Positions 8,363-16,072 of a stretch of DNA of 33,972 nucleotides are shown piece by piece (position 1 is the first letter of the stretch; each line of letters starts with the position of its first letter). The position numbers were made by a program, and so were the translations under genes. Under the pieces are notes generated by a model. That model did not search any database and had not been told where the DNA came from. It saw nothing but the letters and a program-made list of their open reading frames with translations. The stretch is from Candidatus Levyibacteriota bacterium. Lineage in GTDB: Bacteria; Patescibacteriota; Microgenomatia; Levybacterales; UBA12049. Location of the stretch: the NCBI GenBank assembly GCA_016204535.1, contig JACQKL010000009.1, positions 1 through 33,972 on the forward strand. The letters run 5' to 3'.

Positions 8363-9721
8363 TCATTTCACAGACACTTCGTAATAATAAGGAAAAAAGA
8401 GAAATAAAGCCGGAGGGTCGGAAAAAATATATTTTTGAAATTCCGAGTATATTTTAATCCGCTTTTGCATGTCTAATTCTTTTCTTCCATCCTCAAGGAG
8501 CTTGTCTATCCTTTTATTATCATAGTGGGTAATATTGTTTATTTGATCCGAATGCCAAAGCGTGTATTGGTCAGGATCCGGCGAAAGCTTAAATTCTCCC
8601 AGAAAAATTTGGAAGCTTGTGGGAATCTCTTTAGCAATTCTTATCTTCGTATTAATATTTAATTTTTTCCACGTATTCGCAATTATTTTAGCAGTTTCCT
8701 CGTATTTTGGTAAAGTATCAATTGTCAAAAATATCTTGCTGTCTTTCGTTGCTATTTCGGATTTATCTATAAGTAGCTTTGCATGTTCAAGATCCTGGGT
8801 ATAGGTATTAACACCCTGTTGACTTACGTAAGAATAGGCCGATAATGGGCTTGAATTTCTTTCTCCCTGGAAAAACTCATTTTGCATCGTATACCACAGG
8901 CCTTCTCTCAAAGTTTTTGATGACATTATCTTGTCTTTCGTGTTAAAAAAAAGAGTTACTAAGGAATTGCGATTTACCTTCTTTTCAATTTTTACGTTTT
9001 TAAATGAAGCAAAGGTTGTATTTTTAAAACTTATATCGGACAGGTTTATAATTTTTGACAATTCACCAAGCGCAAATGCAATTTTCAATGAATTCATTGT
9101 TGGGTAGAATAATTGATACTCGTATATTTTGCGATCTTTTTTAGAATAAAGCTCCATAGACTCAACAAAATTACCATTAAGCTTTATTTTTTTCACCCTG
9201 TAGTCTCCAACTCCGATAAAACCTTTTTTAAAGATCGGACGCGTTACAGTGGCAAGAAAAGGTGAATAATTATCTTTCAAATTAAAAACTATCGTATATT
9301 TGTTTGGTCTTATGACCGAAACATCGGAAAATCCATAATTAATATCATCTGCTGTTAAATTTTTTCCATCGGAAAAATATATATCTTTCCGCAAATAAAA
9401 AGCATAGGCTTTTCCGTTAGGAGCAATTCGCCATTTTTCGGCAATATCTGGCTTAATACTTCCATCCTTTGCTATTTTGGTCAAACCCCTTGATATTTTT
9501 GCCAAAATCTCTTGCGGTAAATCGTCTGTAGTAAAAGAACCAACCATACCTATCGTTTCTTTTTCTACAAAGGGAAGAAGTGTTACGAAATATGATAGAA
9601 AAAAATTAAGAAGAAGAAATGCAAAAAGCCCTATTCCAAAAAAATATAAAATATTCTTTCCCCATCTTTTGATATACGCTTTTACTAACCAAAAAATGAG
9701 TCTTTTTCGGAAAATAATCAT
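8363..9721 (-). CDS. Membrane-anchored family-5 extracellular solute-binding protein
   Basis: An N-terminal membrane segment (about residues 25-50, ILYFFGIGLFAFLLLNFFLSYF) anchors a periplasmic-type binding domain. The family-5 (oligopeptide/dipeptide/nickel) pattern is visible: ISRGLTKIAKDGSIKPDIAEKW, FYLRKDIYFSDGKNLTADDINYGF, and later LREGLWYTMQNEF and ANTWKKLNINTKIR. At 452 residues it is somewhat shorter than the usual 500-550. It uses an uncleaved-looking anchor rather than a lipoprotein signal; no lipobox Cys was seen. No ABC permease or ATPase genes lie nearby, so it is an orphan binding protein. It starts 5 bp after secG on the same strand and is probably cotranscribed. Confidence 0.85.
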   Translation of the reverse strand: MIIFRKRLIFWLVKAYIKRWGKNILYFFGIGLFAFLLLNFFLSYFVTLLPFVEKETIGMVGSFTTDDLPQEILAKISRGLTKIAKDGSIKPDIAEKWRIAPNGKAYAFYLRKDIYFSDGKNLTADDINYGFSDVSVIRPNKYTIVFNLKDNYSPFLATVTRPIFKKGFIGVGDYRVKKIKLNGNFVESMELYSKKDRKIYEYQLFYPTMNSLKIAFALGELSKIINLSDISFKNTTFASFKNVKIEKKVNRNSLVTLFFNTKDKIMSSKTLREGLWYTMQNEFFQGERNSSPLSAYSYVSQQGVNTYTQDLEHAKLLIDKSEIATKDSKIFLTIDTLPKYEETAKIIANTWKKLNINTKIRIAKEIPTSFQIFLGEFKLSPDPDQYTLWHSDQINNITHYDNKRIDKLLEDGRKELDMQKRIKIYSEFQKYIFSDPPALFLFFPYYYEVSVK

Positions 9722-9726
9722 AGATT

Positions 9727-9939
9727 TTAATGGGGTATGAGAAGAATTATTGATAAAATCCCAAAAAGAAATGCCAAGACTATTGTAGAAAATATAAGTA
9801 GTTTGTCTATACTTTGCTTACTTCGATAGAATTCTCCACCTCCTCCAAAAGAACTGGATAGGCCTGAGCCTTGCATTTGTAGCATAATTACTACAATAAG
9901 GGCAACCGCAACTATTATCTCAGCCAGATTTAAAATCAT
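9727..9939 (-). CDS. secG: Protein translocase subunit SecG
   Basis: This 70-residue protein has two hydrophobic segments (about 3-22 and 47-68) joined by a Gly/Ser-rich loop, LQMQGSGLSSSFGGGGEFYRS, which is the typical SecG pattern. SecG is the small accessory subunit of the SecYEG channel and helps insertion of SecA. The gene is the first of a likely three-gene transcript with the solute-binding protein (5-bp gap) and the split-barrel protein. A promoter lies immediately upstream, with the -10 box only 9 nt from the ATG. Confidence 0.9.
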   Translation of the reverse strand: MILNLAEIIVAVALIVVIMLQMQGSGLSSSFGGGGEFYRSKQSIDKLLIFSTIVLAFLFGILSIILLIPH

Positions 9940-9948
9940 GATATTTTA

Positions 9949-9978
9949 ATTATACCACTCCGCTTTAATTTTTTACAA
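9949..9978 (-). promoter_or_regulatory. Promoter of secG (leaderless type)
   Basis: On the minus strand TTGTAA (9978-9973) is 18 bp from TATAAT (9954-9949). The secG ATG follows 9 nt after the -10 box, so the mRNA would have almost no 5' leader. Confidence 0.6.
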
Positions 9979-10080
9979 ATTGGTATGACTTCGCAGCCTC
10001 ATGCTAATTTTAATCCAAAATTTTAAATCGATATTCAAAGCTTCGTAGGTATTCCTGATTTATATTTTGTAAGCGGAGAG

Positions 10081-11037
10081 TCATATATTTTCGAGTATTA
10101 TCTTTGCAAGTTTTTGGGAGTTATGATACAAGGGAAATCCTTCATCCGCTAAATCGCTTTGTATAACCTTAATTGAATTATCTTCTTTGAATCCGTTTAT
10201 ATTGACATATTTATATTTGAGTTTTGAAGGAATTGTGGGGCGGTAGTTATTGTTAACTATGACTTTGCTAAACGGAAAATCATCTAAGTGTCTTTTTACA
10301 GCCCTAATATAGTCGTTAACATCATATCCTCTTGTTTCAAATGGCTTATTGGTGACATTAACTACAAATATTTTTAGAGCTCGGCTATTCTTAAGTGCGC
10401 TACTTACCCCCCTAACAATTAGAACTGGTAGAACTGTCGTGTATAGATCTCCCGGCCCTGCAATTATCACTTCTGCCTCAGCTAAGCTTTGAATAAATTT
10501 AGGATTTACCTTTGTATCAGGAGGATTAAGGAAAACTTTTTCCAATATCCTAACGCCTTTATATTTACCCGTATCTATCGTTTCTTCTCTATGAATTATT
10601 TTACCCTCAATTGTTTCGGCCGATATGGATACCATTCCTGTTGTGGCCGGTAAAAAATTACCGATGATATTAAAAGTCTTTTTAAAAAACTCTATTGCTT
10701 TTTCAAAATCTCCCGTTATTTCAAGCATTGCCGTCAAAATCAAATTTCCAAGCTTTTGCCCTCCCAGCTCTTTATCTTTTCCGTATCTATCTCCTTTAAA
10801 TCTATGCATTAGGAGATTAGCTAAATTAGAATCGTTACCTTTAATTAAGGCCACCATGCATGAAACTAAATCTCCGGGAGGCGGAACATTATAAAGACGT
10901 CTCAATCTTCCAGAAGAACCGCCATCATCCGCCAAAGAAACTACAACAGTGATATCACTAAAATAATCTTTTAAACCCTTTATCAAATTGACTGTGCCAA
11001 TGCCTCCTCCAAGACAAACTATTTTTTTGTTAACCAT
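10081..11037 (-). CDS. yvcK: YvcK/CofD-family gluconeogenesis factor
   Basis: The protein (318 residues, normal length) starts with the nucleotide-sugar-binding signature CLGGGIGTVNLIKGLK and the DDGGSSGRLR motif (about residues 37-46), followed by PPPGDLVSCMVAL and AGPGDLYTTVLPVLIV. This is the YvcK branch of the CofD-like fold, which in Bacillus binds UDP-sugars and is needed for cell-wall growth on gluconeogenic carbon sources. The first 19 bp overlap the 3' end of the upstream membrane-protein gene, so the two are translationally coupled. Confidence 0.9.
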   Translation of the reverse strand: MVNKKIVCLGGGIGTVNLIKGLKDYFSDITVVVSLADDGGSSGRLRRLYNVPPPGDLVSCMVALIKGNDSNLANLLMHRFKGDRYGKDKELGGQKLGNLILTAMLEITGDFEKAIEFFKKTFNIIGNFLPATTGMVSISAETIEGKIIHREETIDTGKYKGVRILEKVFLNPPDTKVNPKFIQSLAEAEVIIAGPGDLYTTVLPVLIVRGVSSALKNSRALKIFVVNVTNKPFETRGYDVNDYIRAVKRHLDDFPFSKVIVNNNYRPTIPSKLKYKYVNINGFKEDNSIKVIQSDLADEGFPLYHNSQKLAKIILENI

Positions 11038-11423
11038 TTTAATAATCCAACAATAAAAGATAAAAAGGCAGATACAACAATAAATGCAAAAAAATTATTA
11101 ATATAAACTTTCGGAATAATAAAGCCGGCAGTTGAGAGACCTGAAAAGGTAAATGCTGTTATAGAAATATTCGTTACAAAAATTGTTAAAAGATATAAAA
11201 TAATTGCGTTAATTAAAAAAGAAAATAAGCCTAAAGTTACAATATTTAAAGGTAAAGTAACTATACTTAAAATCGGTTTTACAATCAGAAATAGCATTGA
11301 CAGTGCAATTCCGCCGATAATATAGGTTGTTAATCCGCCGTAAATTTTCAGTCCTGATATAATTTGCGATGTTAAAAAAAGGGCAACGGAGTAGTAGATA
11401 ATACTCCTTGCGATTGACTTCAT
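11019..11423 (-). CDS. Phage-holin-4-like (YvlD type) small membrane protein
   Basis: This 134-residue integral membrane protein has four predicted helices. The pattern of a first pair around IIYYSVALFLTSQIISGLKI, the conserved middle LIVKPILSIVTLPLNIVTLGLFSFLINAIIL and the final helix near a basic C-terminus matches the phage holin family 4 / YvlD group, common in bacterial chromosomes and not evidence of a prophage. The function is unknown; some members are linked to envelope stress. It is the first gene of a two-gene transcript with yvcK, which it overlaps. Confidence 0.8.
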   Translation of the reverse strand: MKSIARSIIYYSVALFLTSQIISGLKIYGGLTTYIIGGIALSMLFLIVKPILSIVTLPLNIVTLGLFSFLINAIILYLLTIFVTNISITAFTFSGLSTAGFIIPKVYINNFFAFIVVSAFLSFIVGLLKWLTKK

Positions 11424-11433
11424 AAGCTACTTG

Positions 11434-11462
11434 ATGCTAGCAAATATAATTCATCCTGTCAA
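11434..11462 (-). promoter_or_regulatory. Promoter of the holin-like gene and yvcK
   Basis: Consensus TTGACA (11462-11457), 17-bp spacer, TAGCAT (11439-11434); the ATG at 11423 follows after 10 nt, so the transcript would be leaderless or nearly so. Confidence 0.55.
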
Positions 11463-11476
11463 CGGAAAATCTCCAC

Positions 11477-11505
11477 TTGCAACTCTTAAATAATCAATGT
11501 ATTAT
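11477..11505 (+). promoter_or_regulatory. Promoter of the DUF2130 gene
   Basis: TTGCAA (11477-11482), 17-bp spacer, TATTAT (11500-11505), then 7 nt to ATG 11513. The ORF-track start at 11477 is the first base of this -35 box, which argues against it. Confidence 0.5.
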
Positions 11506-11512
11506 GTCCAGG

Positions 11513-12661
11513 ATGAATGCTTTTGTCTGTCCTAATTGCGGAAAAGAAATATCTGAAGCGTTTAGACTTCGCATTGAAAAAGATATCATCGCTAAAGAAC
11601 AAGAAAAACACAAAAAAGAATTGGAAGCCGTAGAATTAAAAGCAGAAGAGTCGTCTCTTAAGAAAGTAAAAAAAGAATTTGAGTTACAACTTAAACAGTC
11701 CACCGAAGAAGCAAATATCAAAGAGGAGCGAAATAAAAAATTAACCGAACAACTCACTCAATTGATGATCGAGCTTCGAACTGCCAAGGAAGAAAAAAGA
11801 GAAGTCAAGCTGGAAATGCAAAGGAAGTTATTGAAAGAGGAAGAAGAAATTCGTCTTGATGCTCAAAAGAAAGCTGAGGAAAGCTTGCATCTTAAGATAA
11901 TTGAAAAAGACAAACAGCTTGCAGATGCTTTAAAAGCCAATGATGAGATGAAAAGAAAACTCCAGCAAGGTTCGCAACAAACGCAAGGTGAGGCCTTTGA
12001 GGCAGAATTTGAAAAAATGTTAAAACATGAATTTCCCAATGATCAAATTACAGAAGTAGCTCATGGAGCTAAAGGGGGAGATATTCTTCAGAAGGTAAAG
12101 GATCGAAACGGAAACTCTTGCGGTAAAATACTTTGGGAACTTAAAAATACAAAAACTTGGAGCGAATTATGGATTGATAAATTGAAAGGAGATCAACGCA
12201 ACGCTATTGCGGATTACGCCGTAGTAATTTCCGAAGTGGTGCCAGAAGAGATAGAATCTGCGCGATTTTATAAAAATATTTGGGTAACAAAACGAAATTT
12301 CGTAATCGGTCTTGCTTGTGCTCTTAGACTTAATCTAATACAAATTGCCATGGCCAAACGCGCAAGCGAGGGAAAGAAAGATAAATCAGAACTTCTCTTT
12401 TCATATCTTTCAGGTACTGAATTCAGATTAAGAGTCGAGGCAATCGTTGATGCTTTTACTTCCATGCAGGTTGAAATAGAAAAAGAAAAAAGGTATTTCT
12501 CAAATAAGTGGGCAAGGGATGAAAAGAACATTCGTCAAGTCATTGACAATACTTATGGCATGCACGGAGACTTAAAGGGAATCATAGGGAATACCTTTCC
12601 CCAAATTAAGGGTTTAGACGCAGAACAGTTAAGTCTTAAAGACGGAAAAGAAAACTCTTAA
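11513..12661 (+). CDS. DUF2130 protein: zinc-ribbon motif, coiled coil and nuclease-like core
   Basis: With the start at ATG 11513 (382 residues) the protein begins MNAFVCPNCGKEI, a single CxxC pair, followed by about 150 residues of charged coiled coil (about 20-165) and a globular DUF2130 core. The core carries GAKGGDILQKV and GKILWELKNTKTW, which fit the D...ExK arrangement of PD-(D/E)xK nucleases, so a nuclease-type fold is plausible; activity is not shown. The start is chosen because a promoter with its -10 box 7 nt upstream gives the leaderless spacing seen elsewhere, and because DUF2130 proteins usually begin just before the Cys pair. ATG 11504 is the alternative. It stands alone between divergent and independent transcripts. 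Confidence 0.8.
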   Translation: MNAFVCPNCGKEISEAFRLRIEKDIIAKEQEKHKKELEAVELKAEESSLKKVKKEFELQLKQSTEEANIKEERNKKLTEQLTQLMIELRTAKEEKREVKLEMQRKLLKEEEEIRLDAQKKAEESLHLKIIEKDKQLADALKANDEMKRKLQQGSQQTQGEAFEAEFEKMLKHEFPNDQITEVAHGAKGGDILQKVKDRNGNSCGKILWELKNTKTWSELWIDKLKGDQRNAIADYAVVISEVVPEEIESARFYKNIWVTKRNFVIGLACALRLNLIQIAMAKRASEGKKDKSELLFSYLSGTEFRLRVEAIVDAFTSMQVEIEKEKRYFSNKWARDEKNIRQVIDNTYGMHGDLKGIIGNTFPQIKGLDAEQLSLKDGKENS

Positions 12662-12668
12662 GCATTAC

Positions 12669-12697
12669 TTGACAAGATAATAAATTATTATTAATAT
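12669..12697 (+). promoter_or_regulatory. Promoter of the coiled-coil surface gene pair
   Basis: Consensus TTGACA (12669-12674), 17-bp spacer, TAATAT (12692-12697), 6 nt to ATG 12704: a leaderless promoter with a perfect -35. Confidence 0.6.
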
Positions 12698-12703
12698 AAT
12701 TAT

Positions 12704-13330
12704 ATGCCCAAAAAATCAACACTAATTCTTCTAGCGATCTTTTTATTTTTCTTTTTAACCACAAGTGTTGGCGCACAAACTGCAAGCAATGCCTCTGATT
12801 TAAAACAGGAAATACAGGATTTAAGAGAAGAAAAAAAGGCGGCCGTTGACAAAATAAAAGAAGATACCAAGGCAATGATTCAGGCTAAAAGAGATGAGTT
12901 TAAGGCACGTTTGCAAACCATTAAAGATCAAAGAAAAAAAACACTTCTTGAGCGTATTAATACAAAACTTGAAAACATAAACAAAAAGCACACTACCAGA
13001 TTTAGCAAAGTACTCACGAAAATGCAAGCAATCTTAGATCAGATAACGCAAAGCACGATTGATGGAAAAATTTTAGAAGATAGCAAAATTGTTCAAGTTT
13101 CTATAGATACGGCTAAAACTGCGGTAGCAAGCCAGTCAGCCAAAACATATATAATAGAAATAACCGATGAATTGAGTTTAAGATTGAATGCGCAAACGGA
13201 AATAATGCAATTAAGACAGGATTTGGTTACGGTGCATAATCTAGTTCTAGATACAAAACAAAAAGTTCAAAAATTGAGAGTAGATCTGGCTATAATAAAA
13301 AAGGGGGCAACAAGTTCAGCAAATTTATAA
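12704..13330 (+). CDS. Secreted coiled-coil protein of unknown function
   Basis: A clear signal peptide (LILLAIFLFFFLTTSVGAQ, cleavage expected after VGA) precedes about 180 residues that are almost entirely helical, Lys/Glu/Asp/Gln rich and without Cys. Heptad-like stretches (DLKQEIQDLREEKKAAVDKI; LRQDLVTVHNLVLDTKQKV) suggest coiled coils. I recognise no family. Similar secreted helical proteins are frequent in CPR genomes. The next gene begins 4 bp after its stop and is surely cotranscribed, so the two may act together at the cell surface. Confidence 0.75.
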   Translation: MPKKSTLILLAIFLFFFLTTSVGAQTASNASDLKQEIQDLREEKKAAVDKIKEDTKAMIQAKRDEFKARLQTIKDQRKKTLLERINTKLENINKKHTTRFSKVLTKMQAILDQITQSTIDGKILEDSKIVQVSIDTAKTAVASQSAKTYIIEITDELSLRLNAQTEIMQLRQDLVTVHNLVLDTKQKVQKLRVDLAIIKKGATSSANL

Positions 13331-13333
13331 AAT

Positions 13334-13711
13334 ATGGAACCAAATAATGCTCAACCAATAAATCCTATCGCTCAAACACAACAAGCAGTAGGAGTTAATC
13401 AGCCTTTAGCGCCTGAGAATACTCAACCTCCCACCCAGAGTGTACCCGAAAATCCGAAAAAGGGTAGTAGCAAATCACTAATTCTGCTTTTGCTTCTTCT
13501 TGTATTAGCAATTGGAATTGCGGCTTATATCTTATTTGCAAAAAGTCAATTGAATTATATCCAAAACTCATCCAGCAATAATTCGACTGTTGTCTTGCCG
13601 ACCTATATCCCATCGCCTTCGCCAATTTGGCAAATAACGGCAGATGATCTGGATGTGGGAAGTCCGGAAGCAGATCTTCAAGATCTTGAAAAAGACTTAA
13701 ATGGATTATAA
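13334..13711 (+). CDS. Single-pass membrane protein with Pro/Gln-rich cytoplasmic N-terminus
   Basis: Residues 1-45 are rich in Pro, Gln and Asn (NPIAQTQQAVG, NTQPPTQSVPENP) and end in a basic KKGSSKS. A strong membrane helix follows (about 50-68, ILLLLLLVLAIGIAAYILFA), then about 55 outside residues ending in an acidic tail (DVGSPEADLQDLEKDL). No domain is recognised. The architecture, disordered Pro-rich segment plus one helix plus short ectodomain, is shared with the protein at 29637. It follows the secreted coiled-coil gene by 4 bp. Confidence 0.7.
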   Translation: MEPNNAQPINPIAQTQQAVGVNQPLAPENTQPPTQSVPENPKKGSSKSLILLLLLLVLAIGIAAYILFAKSQLNYIQNSSSNNSTVVLPTYIPSPSPIWQITADDLDVGSPEADLQDLEKDLNGL

Positions 13712-13722
13712 ACAGAAAACAT

Positions 13723-14403
13723 CTAGAAACTATTTTTCGTCACTTCGTAAATAGAAAACTTTAAATCCGATCCTCTGTAGAGAAATTCAAACATGACCGA
13801 GTTTTTTTTATTGTTGGTAATATAGAGATTTTGCAAAGCATTACCATTTACATTTCCCGGCATTTTGTAAATTGAAACCCCATATTCCTTAGAGATTTCC
13901 GGGATTGCCGCGAAGTCATGGTTTGTTGGCGCAAATACTTCCAGTTTTGCATTTTTTGCTACCCAATATATAAGAGAAGCTAAATGACAGATTCCATCTC
14001 CTGCTAAATAACCATCGGACTTAAATCCATCACCAAAGTTAAAATTGGCATTCGTTGTCTTAACAACGCTACCTTTATATTTTGGCAGAACATCCTCATG
14101 GAATGCAAATGTTTGCTTGGAAAGTAAGAAAAATTTGTAACTAAAAGGCTTTTTGACTTCGTCCCAATTAATCTCATCTTTCTTTTTGACCTTTCCATTA
14201 AGATAAGCTAAATTTAAAAGTATATTGTCTTTAAAAACTTCGTTTACTGCCTTTTCACTATGTCTTTTTTCAAGGGATATTTTTTCCGAAGACAATCGAT
14301 TGACGTGCACAGTATTGCTGTCTATTGCAGGAATAGTAAGTTGAATTAAGAAAAATAATATAGGACCGATAAATTCTGTTTGCATATTATAAATGCTACC
14401 CAT
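13723..14403 (-). CDS. VanW-domain secreted or anchored protein
   Basis: After a hydrophobic N-terminal segment (about residues 9-25, FIGPILFFLIQLTIPAI), the C-terminal half carries the VanW pattern: AGDGICHLASLIYWVAKNAKLEV followed by an NHDF motif and a stretch ending VMFEFLYRGSDLKFSIYEV. The usual bacterial motif is GGGICQxS/T. VanW domains accompany cell-wall proteins, but their biochemical role is unknown. The ORF track begins at TTG 14409; ATG 14403 or ATG 14385 is more likely. A consensus promoter lies just upstream. The gene is convergent with 13334-13711 and divergent from the L,D-transpeptidase gene, in a block of surface genes. Confidence 0.75.
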   Translation of the reverse strand: MGSIYNMQTEFIGPILFFLIQLTIPAIDSNTVHVNRLSSEKISLEKRHSEKAVNEVFKDNILLNLAYLNGKVKKKDEINWDEVKKPFSYKFFLLSKQTFAFHEDVLPKYKGSVVKTTNANFNFGDGFKSDGYLAGDGICHLASLIYWVAKNAKLEVFAPTNHDFAAIPEISKEYGVSIYKMPGNVNGNALQNLYITNNKKNSVMFEFLYRGSDLKFSIYEVTKNSF

Positions 14404-14422
14404 TTTCAAACAAAGAACCTTG

Positions 14423-14451
14423 ATTCTATCATACTATAAGATTAATGTCAA
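14423..14451 (-). promoter_or_regulatory. Promoter of the VanW gene
   Basis: Consensus TTGACA (14451-14446), exact 17-bp spacer, TAGAAT (14428-14423). The ATG at 14403 is 19 nt beyond the -10 box, so this transcript would have a short leader of about 12 nt. Confidence 0.6.
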
Positions 14452-14491
14452 CACTCTTTACTTTTGTCTAAAAAAAGTATTATATGAATAT

Positions 14492-15208
14492 ATGGGAAAC
14501 ATCCGCAAAACTATCAAGGCAAAAAGGCAACACATTTTTCAAATACTGGCACTCTTGTCAATTATTTTCTTGACTGTATCTTTTTTAGGCATGAAGCTAA
14601 CATCTAAAAAAAGCCTTTGCGCAAACTCAATATCCTGCATAAAAAATCTTGGAGGCACCTTTAAAACAAACGGACAGAGAGCTACTTTTGAAGGAAAAAT
14701 CGTAGCTGTTCCCCCAAAAGCACAAGGAAAAATTCAACAAGTGGTTTTGGGAGAAGCTGCAGCTGAAAAAAGAATAGAAGTTAACTTAACAAATCAACAT
14801 TTATACGCTTATGAAGGCAATAACCTCGTCTATGACTTCCCAGTTTCAACAGGAAAGTGGTCAAAAACACCAACAGGCACATATAGAATCTGGATAAAAT
14901 TAAAGTACACAAGTATGGCAGGAGGAAATAAAGACTGGGGAACAGATTACAATCTCCCAAATGTTCCCTATGCGATGTATTTTTACAATGATGATATTCC
15001 CAAAACCAGAGGCTATGGTCTTCATGGAACATACTGGCACAACAATTTCGGACATCCCATGAGCCATGGAGGCGTTAATATACAAACAGAAAATGCTGAA
15101 AAACTATACTATTGGGCAGATCCGCCAATTAAAGACAATACCACTTATGCGGATCAGGAAAACCCCGGAACAAAAGTGATAATTTACGGAGTAACCCCAA
15201 ATGAATAA
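14492..15208 (+). CDS. L,D-transpeptidase (YkuD) paralogue lacking the catalytic Cys
   Basis: ATG 14492 gives 238 residues: a basic N-terminus, one membrane helix (about 15-34), a CANSISC motif shared with the paralogue at 16711, a linker, and a YkuD domain from about 93. Active members cross-link peptidoglycan stem peptides through a Cys in the SHGC motif. Here the region reads LHGTYWHNNFGHPMSHGGVN: the conserved His178 and the SHG are intact but residue 194 is Gly (GGC) instead of Cys. One base change from TGC would do this. The fold is otherwise well conserved, so it may be a pseudoenzyme that binds cell wall or regulates its partner. The track's extra 33 residues from 14393 run over the VanW promoter and are rejected. 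A TATTAT lies 8 nt before the ATG. It overlaps the methyltransferase gene by 8 bp. Confidence 0.88.
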   Translation: MGNIRKTIKAKRQHIFQILALLSIIFLTVSFLGMKLTSKKSLCANSISCIKNLGGTFKTNGQRATFEGKIVAVPPKAQGKIQQVVLGEAAAEKRIEVNLTNQHLYAYEGNNLVYDFPVSTGKWSKTPTGTYRIWIKLKYTSMAGGNKDWGTDYNLPNVPYAMYFYNDDIPKTRGYGLHGTYWHNNFGHPMSHGGVNIQTENAEKLYYWADPPIKDNTTYADQENPGTKVIIYGVTPNE

Positions 15209-15953
15209 GTCAACCTCTTGGGGAAAAGTAGCTAGATGGTACAATGAATTACTCAAAAACGGCAATTCTTATCAACAAACGCTTATTTTACCCAATTTAA
15301 TAAGATTGCTTCAGATTAAAAAAGGAGAACTTGTATTAGATCTTGCGTGCGGTCAAGGTTTCTTTGCCAGAGAGTTCGCAAAACTGGGGGCAAAAGTTAT
15401 TGGAGTAGATATTTCTTCCGAATTAATTGATATAGCCAAAAACAACAAGAATTATATTATCGAATATCATGTGTCCCCGGCAGATAAGCTGACTTTTTTG
15501 CAAAACGAGAGTATCGACAAGACTATAATTGTGTTGGCTTTGCAAAACATCCAAAACGTAAATGATGTTGTGAAGGAAGCAAATCGCGTTTTAAAGCAAA
15601 ACGGCAAATTATTTATCGTCATAAATCATCCCTGCTTTAGAATTCCTAAAGAAAGCTCCTGGGGATGGGATGATAAGCTGAAAATTCAATACCGAAGATT
15701 AGATAGCTATCTAAGTGAATCTAAAGAAATAATTCAAATGCACCCCGGCAATAAACCTTGGGAAAAAACTATCTCTTTTCATAGGCCTCTCCAATTCTAT
15801 TTTAAAGCCTTGTCAAAAAATAACCTTCTCGTATCTCGGCTTGAAGAATGGAATTCAAATAGGATAAGCGAACTCGGACCAAAAAAAGAAGCTGAGGATG
15901 CTGCACGCAAAGAGTTTCCTCTTTTTCTATTTCTGGAAGCTTTTAAACAGTGA
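15201..15953 (+). CDS. Class I SAM-dependent methyltransferase
   Basis: The protein (250 residues) has the Rossmann methyltransferase core: motif I VLDLACGQGFFAREFA (about residues 47-62), the acidic end of strand 2 KVIGVDISSELI, the post-motif strand DKTIIVLALQNIQNV and the motif III-like KQNGKLFIVINHPCF. The group resembles Methyltransf_11/25 proteins; the substrate is unknown. Its ATG lies within the 3' end of the L,D-transpeptidase gene (8-bp overlap), so the two are translationally coupled. Its TGA stop (15951-15953) overlaps the 3' end of tRNA-Lys encoded on the opposite strand. Confidence 0.85.
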   Translation: MNKSTSWGKVARWYNELLKNGNSYQQTLILPNLIRLLQIKKGELVLDLACGQGFFAREFAKLGAKVIGVDISSELIDIAKNNKNYIIEYHVSPADKLTFLQNESIDKTIIVLALQNIQNVNDVVKEANRVLKQNGKLFIVINHPCFRIPKESSWGWDDKLKIQYRRLDSYLSESKEIIQMHPGNKPWEKTISFHRPLQFYFKALSKNNLLVSRLEEWNSNRISELGPKKEAEDAARKEFPLFLFLEAFKQ

Positions 15954-16023
15954 GCCGCCCGGGAATCGGACCCGGAACCTATTCCTTAAGAGGGAATTGC
16001 TCTACCAATTGAGCTAGCGACCC
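15951..16023 (-). tRNA. tRNA-Lys (anticodon CUU)
   Basis: The minus-strand sequence folds as a 73-nt cloverleaf: acceptor GGGTCGC with GCGGCTC (two G-U pairs), D arm GCTC/GAGC, anticodon stem ATTCC/GGAAT around CTCTTAA (anticodon CTT), T arm CCGGG-TCCGATT-CCCGG, discriminator A. CCA is not encoded. The last three bases coincide with the stop codon of the methyltransferase on the other strand. Confidence 0.93.
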
Positions 16024-16032
16024 TTACGAGTA

Positions 16033-16061
16033 AGTATACTACACGCTGCTAAATGAGGCAA
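16033..16061 (-). promoter_or_regulatory. Promoter of tRNA-Lys
   Basis: TTGCCT (16061-16056), 17-bp spacer, TATACT (16038-16033), then 9 nt to the tRNA 5' end. The -35 box is one arm of the small hairpin at 16056-16072. Confidence 0.6.
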
Positions 16062-16072
16062 ATATATTGCCT
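16056..16072 (-). terminator. Small hairpin after the WD40-like gene, possible weak terminator
   Basis: AGGCAA-ATATA-TTGCCT forms a 6-bp stem that begins at the stop codon of the upstream minus-strand gene. There is only a short, interrupted T run after it, so termination is uncertain. Confidence 0.3.

Noticed and set aside
11019-11423. Prophage remnant because of a holin-like protein
   Set aside because: The phage-holin-4/YvlD family is common in chromosomes and no other phage gene is in the window.
14393-14491. Longer N-terminus of the first L,D-transpeptidase
   Set aside because: It would span the VanW promoter on the other strand and lacks the basic-then-hydrophobic signal pattern that begins at ATG 14492.
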